A stretch of 64,000 nucleotides of DNA, from contig NZ_FONX01000008.1 in NCBI RefSeq assembly GCF_900113035.1, forward strand, positions 1 through 64,000, written 5' to 3'. The translations under genes were made by a program, and so were the position numbers. This DNA is from Paracidovorax wautersii. GTDB lineage: Bacteria > Pseudomonadota > Gammaproteobacteria > Burkholderiales > Burkholderiaceae_C. Below, piece by piece: positions 38,174 to 46,881 of the stretch. The notes beneath the pieces were generated by a model. It was given only the letters and a program-made list of their open reading frames with translations. It made no database searches and had not been told where the DNA came from. The number at the start of each line of letters is the position of its first letter. Positions within the stretch are counted from its first letter, which is position 1.

Positions 38174-39091
38174 ATGCCCGTACAGAACATCCTGCAAACC
38201 ATCGGCAACACGCCCCATGTGCGCATCAACCGCCTGTTCGGCGCAGGCGCCAACGTGTGGGTGAAATCGGAACGCAGCAACCCCGGCGGCTCGATCAAGG
38301 ACCGCATCGCGCTGGCGATGGTGGAAGACGCCGAGCGCAGCGGCGCGCTCAAGCCCGGCGGCACCATCATCGAGCCCACCTCGGGCAACACCGGCATCGG
38401 CCTGGCGCTGGTCGCCGCCGTCAAGGGCTACAAGCTGGTGCTGGTGATGCCCGAGAGCATGAGCCTGGAGCGCCGCCGCCTGATGCTGGCCTACGGCGCC
38501 ACGTTCGATCTCACGCCCAAGGAAAAGGGCATGAAGGGCGCCATCGCCCGCGCGCAGGAACTGGCTGCCAGCACGCCCGGCGCCTGGGTGCCGCAGCAGT
38601 TCGAGAACCCCGCCAACGTCGATATCCACGTGCGCACCACGGCGCAGGAAATCCTGGCCGATTTCCCCGAAGGGCTTGACGCGGTCATCACCGGCGTGGG
38701 CACGGGCGGCCACATCACCGGCGTGGGCCGCGTGCTCAAGGCCAAGTTCCCGCAGCTCAAGCTGTTAGCGGTAGAGCCGCTCGCCTCGCCCGTCATCTCG
38801 GGCGGCCAGCCTGCGCCGCACCCCATCCAGGGCATCGGCGCGGGCTTCATCCCGGCCAACCTGGACACCTCCCTGCTCGACGGCGTGATCCAGGTGGACG
38901 CCGAACCGGCCCGCGAATACGCCCGCCGCGCCGCGCGCGAAGAGGGCCTGCTGGTCGGCATCTCCTCGGGCGCCACACTGGCGGCCATCGCGCAGAAGCT
39001 GCCCGAGCTGCCGGCCGGCGCGCGCGTGCTGGGCTTCAACTACGACACGGGCGAGCGCTACCTGTCGGTGGACGGTTTCCTGCCGGCCTGA
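38174..39091 (+). CDS. cysK: Cysteine synthase (O-acetylserine sulfhydrylase)
   Basis: PLP enzyme making cysteine from O-acetylserine and sulfide. The 305-residue protein has the PLP Lys42 in NPGGSIKDR, the substrate loop TSGNTG near residue 72 and the phosphate-binding [12 protein letters not shown]. The C-terminal end GERYLS and the active-site form fit CysK more than CysM or cystathionine beta-synthase, though the family is close. The start at 38174 follows a CCGGAGA ribosome-binding site and the family N terminus. A single gene between rnpB (divergent) and a strong terminator. Confidence 0.93.
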   Translation: MPVQNILQTIGNTPHVRINRLFGAGANVWVKSERSNPGGSIKDRIALAMVEDAERSGALKPGGTIIEPTSGNTGIGLALVAAVKGYKLVLVMPESMSLERRRLMLAYGATFDLTPKEKGMKGAIARAQELAASTPGAWVPQQFENPANVDIHVRTTAQEILADFPEGLDAVITGVGTGGHITGVGRVLKAKFPQLKLLAVEPLASPVISGGQPAPHPIQGIGAGFIPANLDTSLLDGVIQVDAEPAREYARRAAREEGLLVGISSGATLAAIAQKLPELPAGARVLGFNYDTGERYLSVDGFLPA

Positions 39092-39128
39092 CCGGCGCCA
39101 GCGCCCGGCACTGCCCGGTGCCCTGCCG

Positions 39129-39151
39129 AAGGCCCCTCACGGGGCCTTTTT
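39129..39151 (+). terminator. Rho-independent terminator of cysK
   Basis: Stem AAGGCCCC / GGGGCCTT with a TCAC loop and a T run, ~38 bases after the cysK stop. Confidence 0.9.
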
Positions 39152-39199
39152 CTTTGGGGCAGCCAATGCACGGCATGGGCCTTGAGCCCGGAAACGATC

Positions 39200-39240
39200 A
39201 GAGGGAAAGCGCATGAAGCTATCAATACCATAGCAGATGC
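39200..39240 (+). repeat. Dispersed ATAGCA palindromic repeat, copy 10
   Basis: Degenerate intergenic copy between cysK and the efflux operon: AAGCTATCAATACCATAGCA (39216-39235). Confidence 0.5.
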
Positions 39241-39257
39241 ACTCGCTTCACGGCGCC

Positions 39258-40727
39258 CTACCAGCCCCCGCCCAGCGCCAGGAAGAGCGTCACCTGGTCG
39301 TCGGCGATCTGCGCCTCGCTGGCGGCCAGGGCCGCTTCGCTGCTGGCCAGGTTGCGTTCGGCGTCCAGCGTGTCCAGATAGCCGGTCTTGCCGTTGCGAT
39401 AGAGCGACCGCGCCTGTGCGGCGGCCTGCGCGCTGGCGTCGCGGGCCGCCTGCAGCTGGGCGCGGCGGTCCAGTTCATGGGCGTAGGCCGACAGCGCCGT
39501 TTCCGTCTCGCGCAGGGCGGTCAGCACCGTGCCGTCGAACTTCGCCGCCGCGGCGCGCGTGCCGGCCTCGGCCTGCGCGATGCGGGCGCGCGCGGTGCCG
39601 GTGTTGGGAATCGACCAGGAGATCAGCGGGCCCAGGCTCCAGCTCAGCGTGTCGCTGCGGCCCAGCCCGCTCAGGGTGCCTGCCGACGCGGCGGAGAGAC
39701 CCAGCGACACCTTGGGGTACAGGTCGGCCGTGGCCACGCCGATGCGTGCCGTGGCTTCGGCCAGCGCCCGCTCGGCCTGCCGGATGTCGGGGCGGCGGCG
39801 GATCAGCGCGGCGCCGTCGCCCACGGGCAGCACGCCCGCCACCTGCGGCGGCACGGCGCAGTCCGTCAGGCCGCGTGGAAAGTCCTGCGGCAGATGGCCG
39901 GTCAAGGTCGCCAGGCGGAAGAGCGCGGCCTGCCGCTGCGCCTGCAGCGGCGGGATGGCGGCCTGCAACTGGCCCAGCTGCGCCTCGGCGCGCGAGGTAT
40001 CGATCACTCCGGCCCGGCCGGCCTGCTGCAGGCGGCGGGTGACCTCCAGCGCGTCGGACTGTATGCGGACCGACGCCTGCGATGTGCGCAGGCGCAGCCC
40101 GATCGAGCACACCTCGGCATAGGCGCGCGCCGTGCCGGCGGCGACGTTCACGCGCACCAGATCCAGCGCGGCCTGCGCGCTGGCGGTGCCGGCCTGCGCC
40201 GCCTCGATGCCCCGGCGGATCTGGCCGAACAGGTCCAGCTGGTACGACAGCGAGGCGCCCGCGCTGTAGTGCCACGCGTTGGGCGGCACGTAGTCCGGGT
40301 GCAGCACCGACAGGCCGGAGACGTGCCCGAACGAAGGCCCGCCATTGACGGCTACCGCCGGGCGGGCGGCGCCGTTCGCCTCGTCTTCCAGGGCCTGCGT
40401 GCGTTCCAGGTTGGCCATGGCCTGGCTCAGGTCGGTGTTGTGCTCCAGCGCCTGCTGCACCAGCGCATCCAGCTGCGCATCGTGGTAGAGGCGCCACCAG
40501 TGGTCCGGCAGCGGTGCGTCGGCAAACACGGCGGCAGCGCTGGAGACCCCATCGCCGGCCCCCATGAAGGGCCGCCCCGCTGCCGGCTGGAGGGCCACGG
40601 CGTCGGCGGGCACCTGGTAGTCCGGGCCTACAGGCGACGTGCCGCAAGCGGCCAGCGCCAGGGCGGCTGCCAGCGGCGCCAGCAGCCGCCACCGGGGTCG
40701 TGAAACGTTCGTGCGCGTCATGTGCAT
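39258..40727 (-). CDS. Outer-membrane efflux lipoprotein (NodT/OprM family)
   Basis: TolC-like outer-membrane channel, 489 residues, with a lipoprotein signal peptide (lipobox LAAC, Cys ~28). The mature protein starts GTSPVGPDYQVP, typical for NodT proteins. Two repeated OEP domains (about residues 75-265 and 285-480) are rich in Ala/Gln helices; WWRLYHDAQLDALVQQALEHN marks the first. It is the last gene of marR-FUSC-DUF1656-HlyD-NodT, 10 bp after the HlyD gene, and would complete a tripartite aromatic-acid or drug exporter. Confidence 0.93.
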   Translation of the reverse strand: MHMTRTNVSRPRWRLLAPLAAALALAACGTSPVGPDYQVPADAVALQPAAGRPFMGAGDGVSSAAAVFADAPLPDHWWRLYHDAQLDALVQQALEHNTDLSQAMANLERTQALEDEANGAARPAVAVNGGPSFGHVSGLSVLHPDYVPPNAWHYSAGASLSYQLDLFGQIRRGIEAAQAGTASAQAALDLVRVNVAAGTARAYAEVCSIGLRLRTSQASVRIQSDALEVTRRLQQAGRAGVIDTSRAEAQLGQLQAAIPPLQAQRQAALFRLATLTGHLPQDFPRGLTDCAVPPQVAGVLPVGDGAALIRRRPDIRQAERALAEATARIGVATADLYPKVSLGLSAASAGTLSGLGRSDTLSWSLGPLISWSIPNTGTARARIAQAEAGTRAAAAKFDGTVLTALRETETALSAYAHELDRRAQLQAARDASAQAAAQARSLYRNGKTGYLDTLDAERNLASSEAALAASEAQIADDQVTLFLALGGGW

Positions 40728-40737
40728 CCCTCCCGTG

Positions 40738-41697
40738 TCAGCCGGCCTGCGTCGCTGCCGGGGCCGCAGGGGCCGCAGGCGCCGCAGGCGCCGCCGCGGC
40801 GGCAGGGGCCGTCTCGATGATCTGCACCGTCACCGTCTGCCCGGCCACCAGCCGCGCACCGGCGGGCAGCGGGTCGAGCTGCACGCGCACCGGAATCCGC
40901 TGGGCCAGGCGCACCCAGTTGAACGTGGGGTTCACGCTGGGCAGCAGGTTGGCGCTGGTGGTGCGGTCGCGGTCGGCGATGCCGGCGGCGATGCTCACCA
41001 CGGTGCCCGTCAGCACCGCGCCGCCCATGGGCGTCACGCGCACCTTGTCGCCCTGGTGGATGCGGGGCAGCTTGGTTTCCTCGAAGTAGCCTTCCACATA
41101 GAACGACTTGGCGTCCACCAGCGCCAGCGCGGGGTGCCCGGCCGTGGCATAGCTGCCGCGGCGCAGGTCGAGGTTGGTCACCTGGCCGTCAGCCGGGGCG
41201 CGCACGTCGGCACGCTCCAGGTTCAGCCGGGCGCTGTCGAGCGCCACCTCGGCCTGGGCCACGGCGGCCCGTGCCTGCTCGACGCGCGCCTGGGTCTGTT
41301 CGCGCGCCTCGCGCGAGACGAGATCGCTCAGCCCGGCGTTGCGGGCGTCCTCGCGCTGCGCCTGGGCCAGCGCCGTGCGCTGGCCCGCCAGCGCGGCCTG
41401 CGCCTGCCGCAGGGCCAAGGCGTAGCGGGCGTGGTCCACCGCGAACAGCAGGGCCCCGGCCGCCACGAACTGGTTGTCCTGGATGGGCACGTCGGTGACC
41501 AGGCCCGAGACGTCGGGCGCGATCTGCACGACGTTGGCGCGCACGCGGCCGTCGCGGGTCCACGGGGCCAGCTCATAGTGATCCCACAGCTGCCAGGCGG
41601 CCCAGGCCGCAGCGCACAACGCCAGCGCGGTGACCAGCAGGCGCAGGGCTGCCTGGACGCGGGGCCGTTGGAAGAGGTTCATGGACAGGACTTTCAT
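40738..41697 (-). CDS. HlyD-family membrane fusion protein (AaeA-like)
   Basis: Periplasmic adaptor of the efflux system, 319 residues. One N-terminal membrane anchor (about residues 18-36) is followed by WTRDGRVRANVVQIAPDVSG (start of the biotinyl-lipoyl domain), a helical hairpin (residues 95-170, Ala/Gln/Arg-rich) and the beta-barrel. ADGQVTNLDLRRG and GYFEETKLPRI are as in AaeA/EmrA relatives. A Pro/Ala-rich tail ends the protein. The start at 41697 or a second Met 15 bases downstream are both possible. Partner of the FUSC-family pump upstream. Confidence 0.92.
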   Translation of the reverse strand: MKVLSMNLFQRPRVQAALRLLVTALALCAAAWAAWQLWDHYELAPWTRDGRVRANVVQIAPDVSGLVTDVPIQDNQFVAAGALLFAVDHARYALALRQAQAALAGQRTALAQAQREDARNAGLSDLVSREAREQTQARVEQARAAVAQAEVALDSARLNLERADVRAPADGQVTNLDLRRGSYATAGHPALALVDAKSFYVEGYFEETKLPRIHQGDKVRVTPMGGAVLTGTVVSIAAGIADRDRTTSANLLPSVNPTFNWVRLAQRIPVRVQLDPLPAGARLVAGQTVTVQIIETAPAAAAAPAAPAAPAAPAATQAG

Positions 41698-41705
41698 GGA
41701 AGGAC

Positions 41706-41912
41706 TCACTGCAAAAGAGACGCCATGCGGCTGATGCCATAGAGCACCACCACGTACAGCGCGGTATCGAACAGTGCCGGGTGCCACACCCAGCGGTACA
41801 CGCCGGCCGCAGCCAGCAGGCGGCGCAGGCCCCAGGTGAGCGGCCAAGCCGCCAGCGCCCAGAGCATCAGCCAGGGCAGGTACAGCCCGTAGAAACTCGC
41901 TTCACCGATCAT
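41706..41912 (-). CDS. DUF1656 small membrane protein (AaeX-like)
   Basis: A 68-residue protein with two membrane segments (residues ~9-28 and ~46-64) around the short loop GVYRWVWHPALFD, the mark of DUF1656. In E. coli AaeX sits in the aaeXAB operon for p-hydroxybenzoate efflux; its function is unknown. It overlaps the FUSC gene by ATGA (41909-41912) and is 8 bp before the HlyD gene, so it belongs to the same operon. It is easily missed because of its size. Confidence 0.88.
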   Translation of the reverse strand: MIGEASFYGLYLPWLMLWALAAWPLTWGLRRLLAAAGVYRWVWHPALFDTALYVVVLYGISRMASLLQ

Positions 41913-44038
41913 GGAATGGCTCCTTGGACCTCCGGGCCCGCGGCGACCAGCACGGCGGGCGCGGAGGGAAACAGATTGCGGCGCAGGCCCACCAGCGCCG
42001 CCACGGCGGTGCGCCGGTCTGGCAGGCTCTGCCCGGCGGCTTGCGCGAGAGCCACCGAAAGGGCCGTGTCGATGCGCGCCAGCACCTCGGGCGACGGGCT
42101 GGCCGCGCCGCTGGCCCGGGCCCGGAAGAAACCGGCTACCGCCGCCAGCAAGGCAGACACGGCCCGCGAGGGCGCCGCAGGCAGGTCGATGCGCATGCGC
42201 TGCAGGGCGACGATGTCCGCGCCCATGCGCAGGTCCTGCAGGGCATCGGCGGCGCTGACGCCCTCCAGCGATCCGCCAGCCTGCGCGATGCGCGGTGCCA
42301 GCAGGCCGATGCGGTCGAGCATGCGCACGGCATAGGCATCGCCCGCATCCGGCAGCCGGGGCGCTGCGGCCATGTCGGCCAGCTCGCGCCAGGTGGCGCG
42401 CTGGATGCGCCGGGCACTCCAGTCCGCGCCCACCGAACGCACCAGCCGTGTCACGCGCGCCGCAGCCACCACGCCCAGCACCTGGCCGATCATCGAGTTC
42501 GCGAAGGTCACCAGGTCGGCATTCGCCGTGTCGTGCAGGGCCAGCGCCCCCGAAACGCCGAACAGGAACGCCATCGCCCCCATGGCGTTGGCCGGCCGCG
42601 CGATGTAGCAGCCCAGCAGCAGGAACGTGGGCGCACATATCAGCGCCAGCATGCCGAAGTCCTGCACGCCCGGCATCAGCACCAGCACATACAGGGCCGA
42701 GATCGGCACCGACCACAGCGTGAACTTGAGAAACCCGTGCATGGCCGGCACCGGGTCGTCCATGGTGGCGAAGAAGCAGCAGAAGACCGCGGCCATCATG
42801 GCGGCGACCGATCCCGAGGGCCAGCCGGTCAGGATCCAGAAAACACCGCACAGGCACACCGCCAGCACGGCGGCCAGCGCCGACAGCAGGGCCATGCCGT
42901 AGTCGCGGTGCATCTCGCGGTCCCCCAGCGCGGCCGTGCGCCGCAGCGGCACCGCCGCACCGGTCAGACCGGCGTCGATGTCGCGCCGCAAGCGGGTACA
43001 GGCGCTCCAGCCGTCCACCAGTTCCTGCAGGCGGGCCGCCAGGCCGATCTGCAGCGCATGCACCCAGTCGGTGGCACCGGCTGCGCGCTCTTCCAGCGCG
43101 CGCAGCGCGGCGTGCACGCCTTCCGTTCCAGGGCCGGCCTCAGGGCCTGAGCCTGCGCCCTCCTCCCGGGCTGTCTGCTGCAGCCAGGCGTTGACCGCGC
43201 CGAGCGCGGCCACCACCGCCGGCGGCAAGGCGCCAGCAGCCTCCTCCAGAGCCAGCAGCCGGTCCTCCACCGCCGACAGCGTGGGCGTGAGCGCGGCGAC
43301 GCGGTCCTGCATGGCGCGTATGGCGCCGGCCGTCCAGCGCAGATGGGTGGTGTCGAACGGTACGTGGGTCGAGAGCACGCGCAACTGCGTCACATCGACG
43401 GCCAGCCGGCGGCGGTCCGCCGATACGGGCTGCGCGTCCGGCGACGCGTGCGCACTCCGGCGCTCCGGCTGCAGCAGATCGGCCATCCACGTCCGCGCAT
43501 CCTTCAGCGCGCGGTCCAGCAGGCCCAGCACGCTCGATGCCAGCCCCGTCGGCAGCACCAGGCTGTGCACCAGCGTCGCGCACAGGATGCCCAGGCCGAT
43601 CTCCTCGACCCGCGCCACGCCGGTATCGAAGAGCTGCAGCGGCGTCCCCACCGATGGAAAGCCGATCAGCGCGGCGGTGTAGCCCGCCAGCATGAAGGTG
43701 TAGGCGCGCGGCGTGCGGTCCAGCAGCGAGATGAACAGGCACAGCCCCACCCACAGCGCCAGCGCCAGCGTGAGCAGCTCCGGCGCGTTGGACAGCAGCG
43801 GCACCAGCAGCACCGTGACCGTGCTGCCCACCAGCGTTCCCAGAAACCGGAAAAGCGCCTTGGACCGCACGGCACCCGCCAGCGGGTGGGCCACGATGTA
43901 GGCCGTCATCAGGGCCCAGAACGGCCGCGGCAGCCCGGCGCGGCTGGCCAGGTACATGGCCAGCATCGCAGCGCCGAAGCTCTTCAGCGAAAAGACGATC
44001 TCCGCGCGGGTGAAGCGCGGCAGGGTCAGCGAAGCCAT
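41909..44038 (-). CDS. FUSC-family aromatic-acid/drug efflux pump (AaeB-like)
   Basis: Inner-membrane pump of 709 residues. It has two blocks of membrane segments (residues ~15-170 and ~370-530) separated and followed by large cytosolic helical domains, the FUSC layout. AYIVAHPLAGAVRSKALFRFLGT near residue 47 and WPSGSVAAMMAAVFCCFFATMDDP in the second block are conserved. E. coli AaeB exports p-hydroxybenzoic acid; fusaric-acid resistance is another known role. The substrate here is unknown. Starts 3 bp after the marR stop. Confidence 0.92.
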   Translation of the reverse strand: MASLTLPRFTRAEIVFSLKSFGAAMLAMYLASRAGLPRPFWALMTAYIVAHPLAGAVRSKALFRFLGTLVGSTVTVLLVPLLSNAPELLTLALALWVGLCLFISLLDRTPRAYTFMLAGYTAALIGFPSVGTPLQLFDTGVARVEEIGLGILCATLVHSLVLPTGLASSVLGLLDRALKDARTWMADLLQPERRSAHASPDAQPVSADRRRLAVDVTQLRVLSTHVPFDTTHLRWTAGAIRAMQDRVAALTPTLSAVEDRLLALEEAAGALPPAVVAALGAVNAWLQQTAREEGAGSGPEAGPGTEGVHAALRALEERAAGATDWVHALQIGLAARLQELVDGWSACTRLRRDIDAGLTGAAVPLRRTAALGDREMHRDYGMALLSALAAVLAVCLCGVFWILTGWPSGSVAAMMAAVFCCFFATMDDPVPAMHGFLKFTLWSVPISALYVLVLMPGVQDFGMLALICAPTFLLLGCYIARPANAMGAMAFLFGVSGALALHDTANADLVTFANSMIGQVLGVVAAARVTRLVRSVGADWSARRIQRATWRELADMAAAPRLPDAGDAYAVRMLDRIGLLAPRIAQAGGSLEGVSAADALQDLRMGADIVALQRMRIDLPAAPSRAVSALLAAVAGFFRARASGAASPSPEVLARIDTALSVALAQAAGQSLPDRRTAVAALVGLRRNLFPSAPAVLVAAGPEVQGAIP

Positions 44039-44041
44039 GCG

Positions 44042-44578
44042 TCAGCGCCTGGCCGCGCGGGGCTTGCCAGCGTCGGCGTCCGGCGCGCTGGCCCGCGCCC
44101 GCGGCACGGACATCACCGGGCAGCCCAGCCGCTGCTCCAGCACGCGGAAGACCCGCAGGCACGCCGCGATGTCTTCATCGGGCACGCCCTCATAGACCTC
44201 GGTGCGCAGCGCCTGCAGGGCGGTCTCGATCTCGGCGCAGGCCGACGCGCCCGCAGCCGTCAGGTGGAGCGTCTTGGCGCGGCGGTCCATGGCGTCCTCG
44301 CGCCGCTTGATGAAGCCCGCATCGACCAGCTGATCCAGCGACCGCACCAGGGACGGCGCCTCGATGCCCAGCCACTCCGCCAGCACGCCCTGGCGCACGC
44401 CCTCACCCTGCCGCCCGATCATCACCAGCGGCCACGCCAGGGCCTGCGACACCCCCGTATGGGCCACGGCCTTGTCGCCCGCAGCACGGTAGGCGCGCTG
44501 CAGCACCGGGATCGCGCTGCCGACGGCCATCAATGCCGCCTGCCGGTGCATGCCTTCGGGATAGGGATTGGACGCCAT
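44042..44578 (-). CDS. MarR-family transcriptional regulator
   Basis: A 178-residue winged-helix regulator, probably repressing the efflux operon it heads. The DNA-binding part is GVSQALAWPLVMIGRQGEGVRQGVLAEWLGIEAPSLVRSLDQLVDAGFIKR (given by its core LGIEAPSLVRSLDQLVDAGF), and the wing RREDAMDRRAKTLHLTAAG is typical for MarR. The ATG at 44578 was chosen; a TTG four codons upstream is possible. A 22-bp dyad 11-32 bases before the ATG is the expected operator. A phenolic inducer is likely from the pump type. Confidence 0.92.
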   Translation of the reverse strand: MASNPYPEGMHRQAALMAVGSAIPVLQRAYRAAGDKAVAHTGVSQALAWPLVMIGRQGEGVRQGVLAEWLGIEAPSLVRSLDQLVDAGFIKRREDAMDRRAKTLHLTAAGASACAEIETALQALRTEVYEGVPDEDIAACLRVFRVLEQRLGCPVMSVPRARASAPDADAGKPRAARR

Positions 44579-44588
44579 GGCATTAATC

Positions 44589-44610
44589 AATAGTTAGCTT
44601 GCTATCTATT
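44589..44610. promoter_or_regulatory. MarR-type operator
   Basis: Arms AATAGTTAGC and GCTATCTATT (9 of 10 bases paired) around a TT centre, just upstream of marR. A+T-rich dyads of this size are typical MarR sites. It lies in the divergent region shared with the ybhP-like gene and could affect both. Confidence 0.75.
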
Positions 44611-44817
44611 AAAACCAAAGTTGCCAATCCATGCCAGCCTGGGGTCTTTGGCGCGGGACGTCGGTGGGTGGGTGCGCGACGCGTCCCGCACCGCCGGGGC
44701 ATCGCGTGCGGGCCGCGCATCTCAAGGAGTCGGCCCGCCGTCCTACAGCGCCAGAATCGCCCCCTGAAAACAATGGGCGCTCGCCCCAGTGGCTCCGATT
44801 CCCGCCCGTTCGTCTCC

Positions 44818-45582
44818 ATGGATACAGCCTCCCCCCAGCCCGTCGCCTTCAAGGTCCTTACCGTGAACGTGCACAAGGGCTTCACCACTTTCAACCGCCG
44901 CTTCATGCTGCATGAACTGCGCGACGCGGTGCGCGACGTCTCGGCCGACCTGGTGTTCCTGCAGGAAGTGCTGGGCAACCACCAGAAGCACGCCGGGCGC
45001 GTGGAGAACTTCCCGCAGGAGCCGCACTACGAATTCCTGGCCGACACGATCTGGCACCAGCACGCCTACGGCCGCAATGCGGTGTACGACAACGGCCACC
45101 ACGGCAACGCGCTGCTGTCCAAGTTCCCCATCGTGCACTACGAGAACCACGACATCTCCGTGACCGGCCCCGAGCGGCGCGGCATGCTGCACTGCGTGCT
45201 GCAGCCGCCCGGCAGCGCCGTGCCGGTGCATGCCATCTGCGTGCACCTGGGCCTGCAGGAGGCGCACCGCCAGCGCCAGCTGCGCCGCATCTGCGACCTG
45301 GTGAACACCTTCGATCCGGCCGAGCCGGTGGTGCTGGCCGGTGACTTCAACGACTGGCGCGGCCGCGCGCACGAGGTGCTGCGCGAGGGCGCCGGTCTGC
45401 AGGAAGTCTTCATGCAGGGCGGCGGCAAGGCGCGGCGCACCTTCCCGGCATCGCTGCCGGTGCTGCAGCTCGACCGCATCTACGTGCGCAACGCGGCCGT
45501 GCTCACGCCCGTGCCGCTGCCGCGCCGGCCCTGGAGCCGCCTGTCCGACCATGCCCCCCTGGCCGCGGAGATCGCACTATGA
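44818..45582 (+). CDS. Endonuclease/exonuclease/phosphatase-family protein (YbhP-like)
   Basis: A 254-residue metal-dependent hydrolase of the EEP fold: VLTVNVHKGFT (Asn) near the start, FLQEVLGN with the catalytic Glu, GNALLSKFPI, HLGLQ, LAGDFNDWRG with Asp/Asn, LDRIYV and SDHAPLAAEI with the final His. It corresponds to E. coli YbhP, which lies with ybhO/clsB and ybhN as here. The substrate is unknown; a lipid or nucleic-acid phosphodiester is possible. The start at 44818 was chosen; 44773 is an alternative. Overlaps clsB by ATGA. Confidence 0.88.
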   Translation: MDTASPQPVAFKVLTVNVHKGFTTFNRRFMLHELRDAVRDVSADLVFLQEVLGNHQKHAGRVENFPQEPHYEFLADTIWHQHAYGRNAVYDNGHHGNALLSKFPIVHYENHDISVTGPERRGMLHCVLQPPGSAVPVHAICVHLGLQEAHRQRQLRRICDLVNTFDPAEPVVLAGDFNDWRGRAHEVLREGAGLQEVFMQGGGKARRTFPASLPVLQLDRIYVRNAAVLTPVPLPRRPWSRLSDHAPLAAEIAL

Positions 45583-46862
45583 GCCTCGGACGTACCGCCA
45601 CCACCACCGCCCGCCGCCAGGCCAGCAGCCGCTGGGTCGAGGGCAACGACTTCGAGCTGCTGGAAAACGGCGAGGAGTTCTTCCCCCGCGTGTTCGAGTC
45701 CATCCGCGCCGCGCAGCGCGAGGTCTGGCTGGAGACCTTCATCCTGTTCGAGGACAAGATCGGCCTGCAGCTGCACGCCGCCCTGCTGGAGGCCGCGCGC
45801 CGCGGCGCCCGCGTGCATGTGCTGGTGGACGGCTTCGGCTCGCCCGACCTCTCCCGCTGCTTCATCGGCGAGCTGGTCGAGGCGGGCGTGCAGTTCCGCA
45901 TCTTCGACCCGGGCCGCCAGCTCTTCGGCCAGCGGCTCAACGTGCTGCGCCGCATGCACCGCAAGATCGTGGTGGTGGACGGCGAGCACGCCTTCATCGG
46001 CGGCATCAACTACTCGGCCGACCATGTGGCCGACTTCGGCCCGGAGGCCAAGCAGGACTATTCCGTGCAGGTGCGCGGCCCGCTGGTGGCGCAGATGCAC
46101 GCCTTCGTGCAGGAGGCCGTGCTGCCGCTCAAGCAGCGCCGCCGCCGCTGGGAACTGCGGCCCCGGCAGCGCAGCGCCGCTTCTCAGCCCCCGGCCGGCC
46201 CCGCGCAGGCGCTGTTCGTGACCCGCGACAACCACCTGCACACCAACGACATCGAACGCCACTACCGTATCGCACTGCGCTCGGCGCGCGAGCGCGTGGT
46301 GATCGCCAACGCCTACTTCTTCCCGGGCTACCGCTTCATCCGCGAGCTGCGGCGCGCGGCGCGGCGCGGGGTGGACGTGCGGCTGATCCTGCAGGGCCAG
46401 CCCGACATGCCCATCGTGAAGACCGCCGCCGGCCTGCTCTACGACCACCTGCTGCGCGCGGGCGTGCGCATCTACGAATACTGCGACCGGCCCCTGCACG
46501 GCAAGGTGGCGCTGGTGGATGGCGAATGGTCCACCGTCGGCTCCAGCAACCTCGACCCCCTGAGCCTGTCGCTGAACCTGGAGGCCAACGTCATCATCCG
46601 CGATGCCGCCTTCAACGCGCAGTTGCACCAGCGCCTCTCGCAGCTGATGGAGCACAGCTGCAAGCAGGTGCAGCCCGAACCGAAGGGCCGCTGGGAAGGC
46701 CTGCGCCTCTTGCGCAGCTACTGCGTGTTCCACCTGATGCGCTGGTTCCCCACCTGGGCCGGCTGGCTGCCGCGGCACGAGCCGGAAATCTCGCTGGTGG
46801 GCGACCGCGATCTCGCCCCGGATGCCGCCGCCCCGCAGCGGACGGCGCCCGGTGCCGGCTGA
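45579..46862 (+). CDS. clsB: Cardiolipin synthase B
   Basis: Phospholipase-D-type enzyme making cardiolipin from phosphatidylglycerol. The 427-residue protein has two HKD motifs: HRKIVVVDGEHAFIGGINYS (about residues 127-146) and HGKVALVDGEWSTVGSSNLD (about 307-326). It has no long N-terminal membrane hairpin, unlike ClsA, and a poorly conserved middle insert. The neighbours match the E. coli ybhP-clsB-ybhN operon, which supports ClsB. Start codon within the stop of the upstream gene. Acts at the cytosolic face of the inner membrane. Confidence 0.93.
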   Translation: MSLGRTATTTARRQASSRWVEGNDFELLENGEEFFPRVFESIRAAQREVWLETFILFEDKIGLQLHAALLEAARRGARVHVLVDGFGSPDLSRCFIGELVEAGVQFRIFDPGRQLFGQRLNVLRRMHRKIVVVDGEHAFIGGINYSADHVADFGPEAKQDYSVQVRGPLVAQMHAFVQEAVLPLKQRRRRWELRPRQRSAASQPPAGPAQALFVTRDNHLHTNDIERHYRIALRSARERVVIANAYFFPGYRFIRELRRAARRGVDVRLILQGQPDMPIVKTAAGLLYDHLLRAGVRIYEYCDRPLHGKVALVDGEWSTVGSSNLDPLSLSLNLEANVIIRDAAFNAQLHQRLSQLMEHSCKQVQPEPKGRWEGLRLLRSYCVFHLMRWFPTWAGWLPRHEPEISLVGDRDLAPDAAAPQRTAPGAG

Positions 46863-46881
46863 ACGGCCGCACCGCGCCGGC

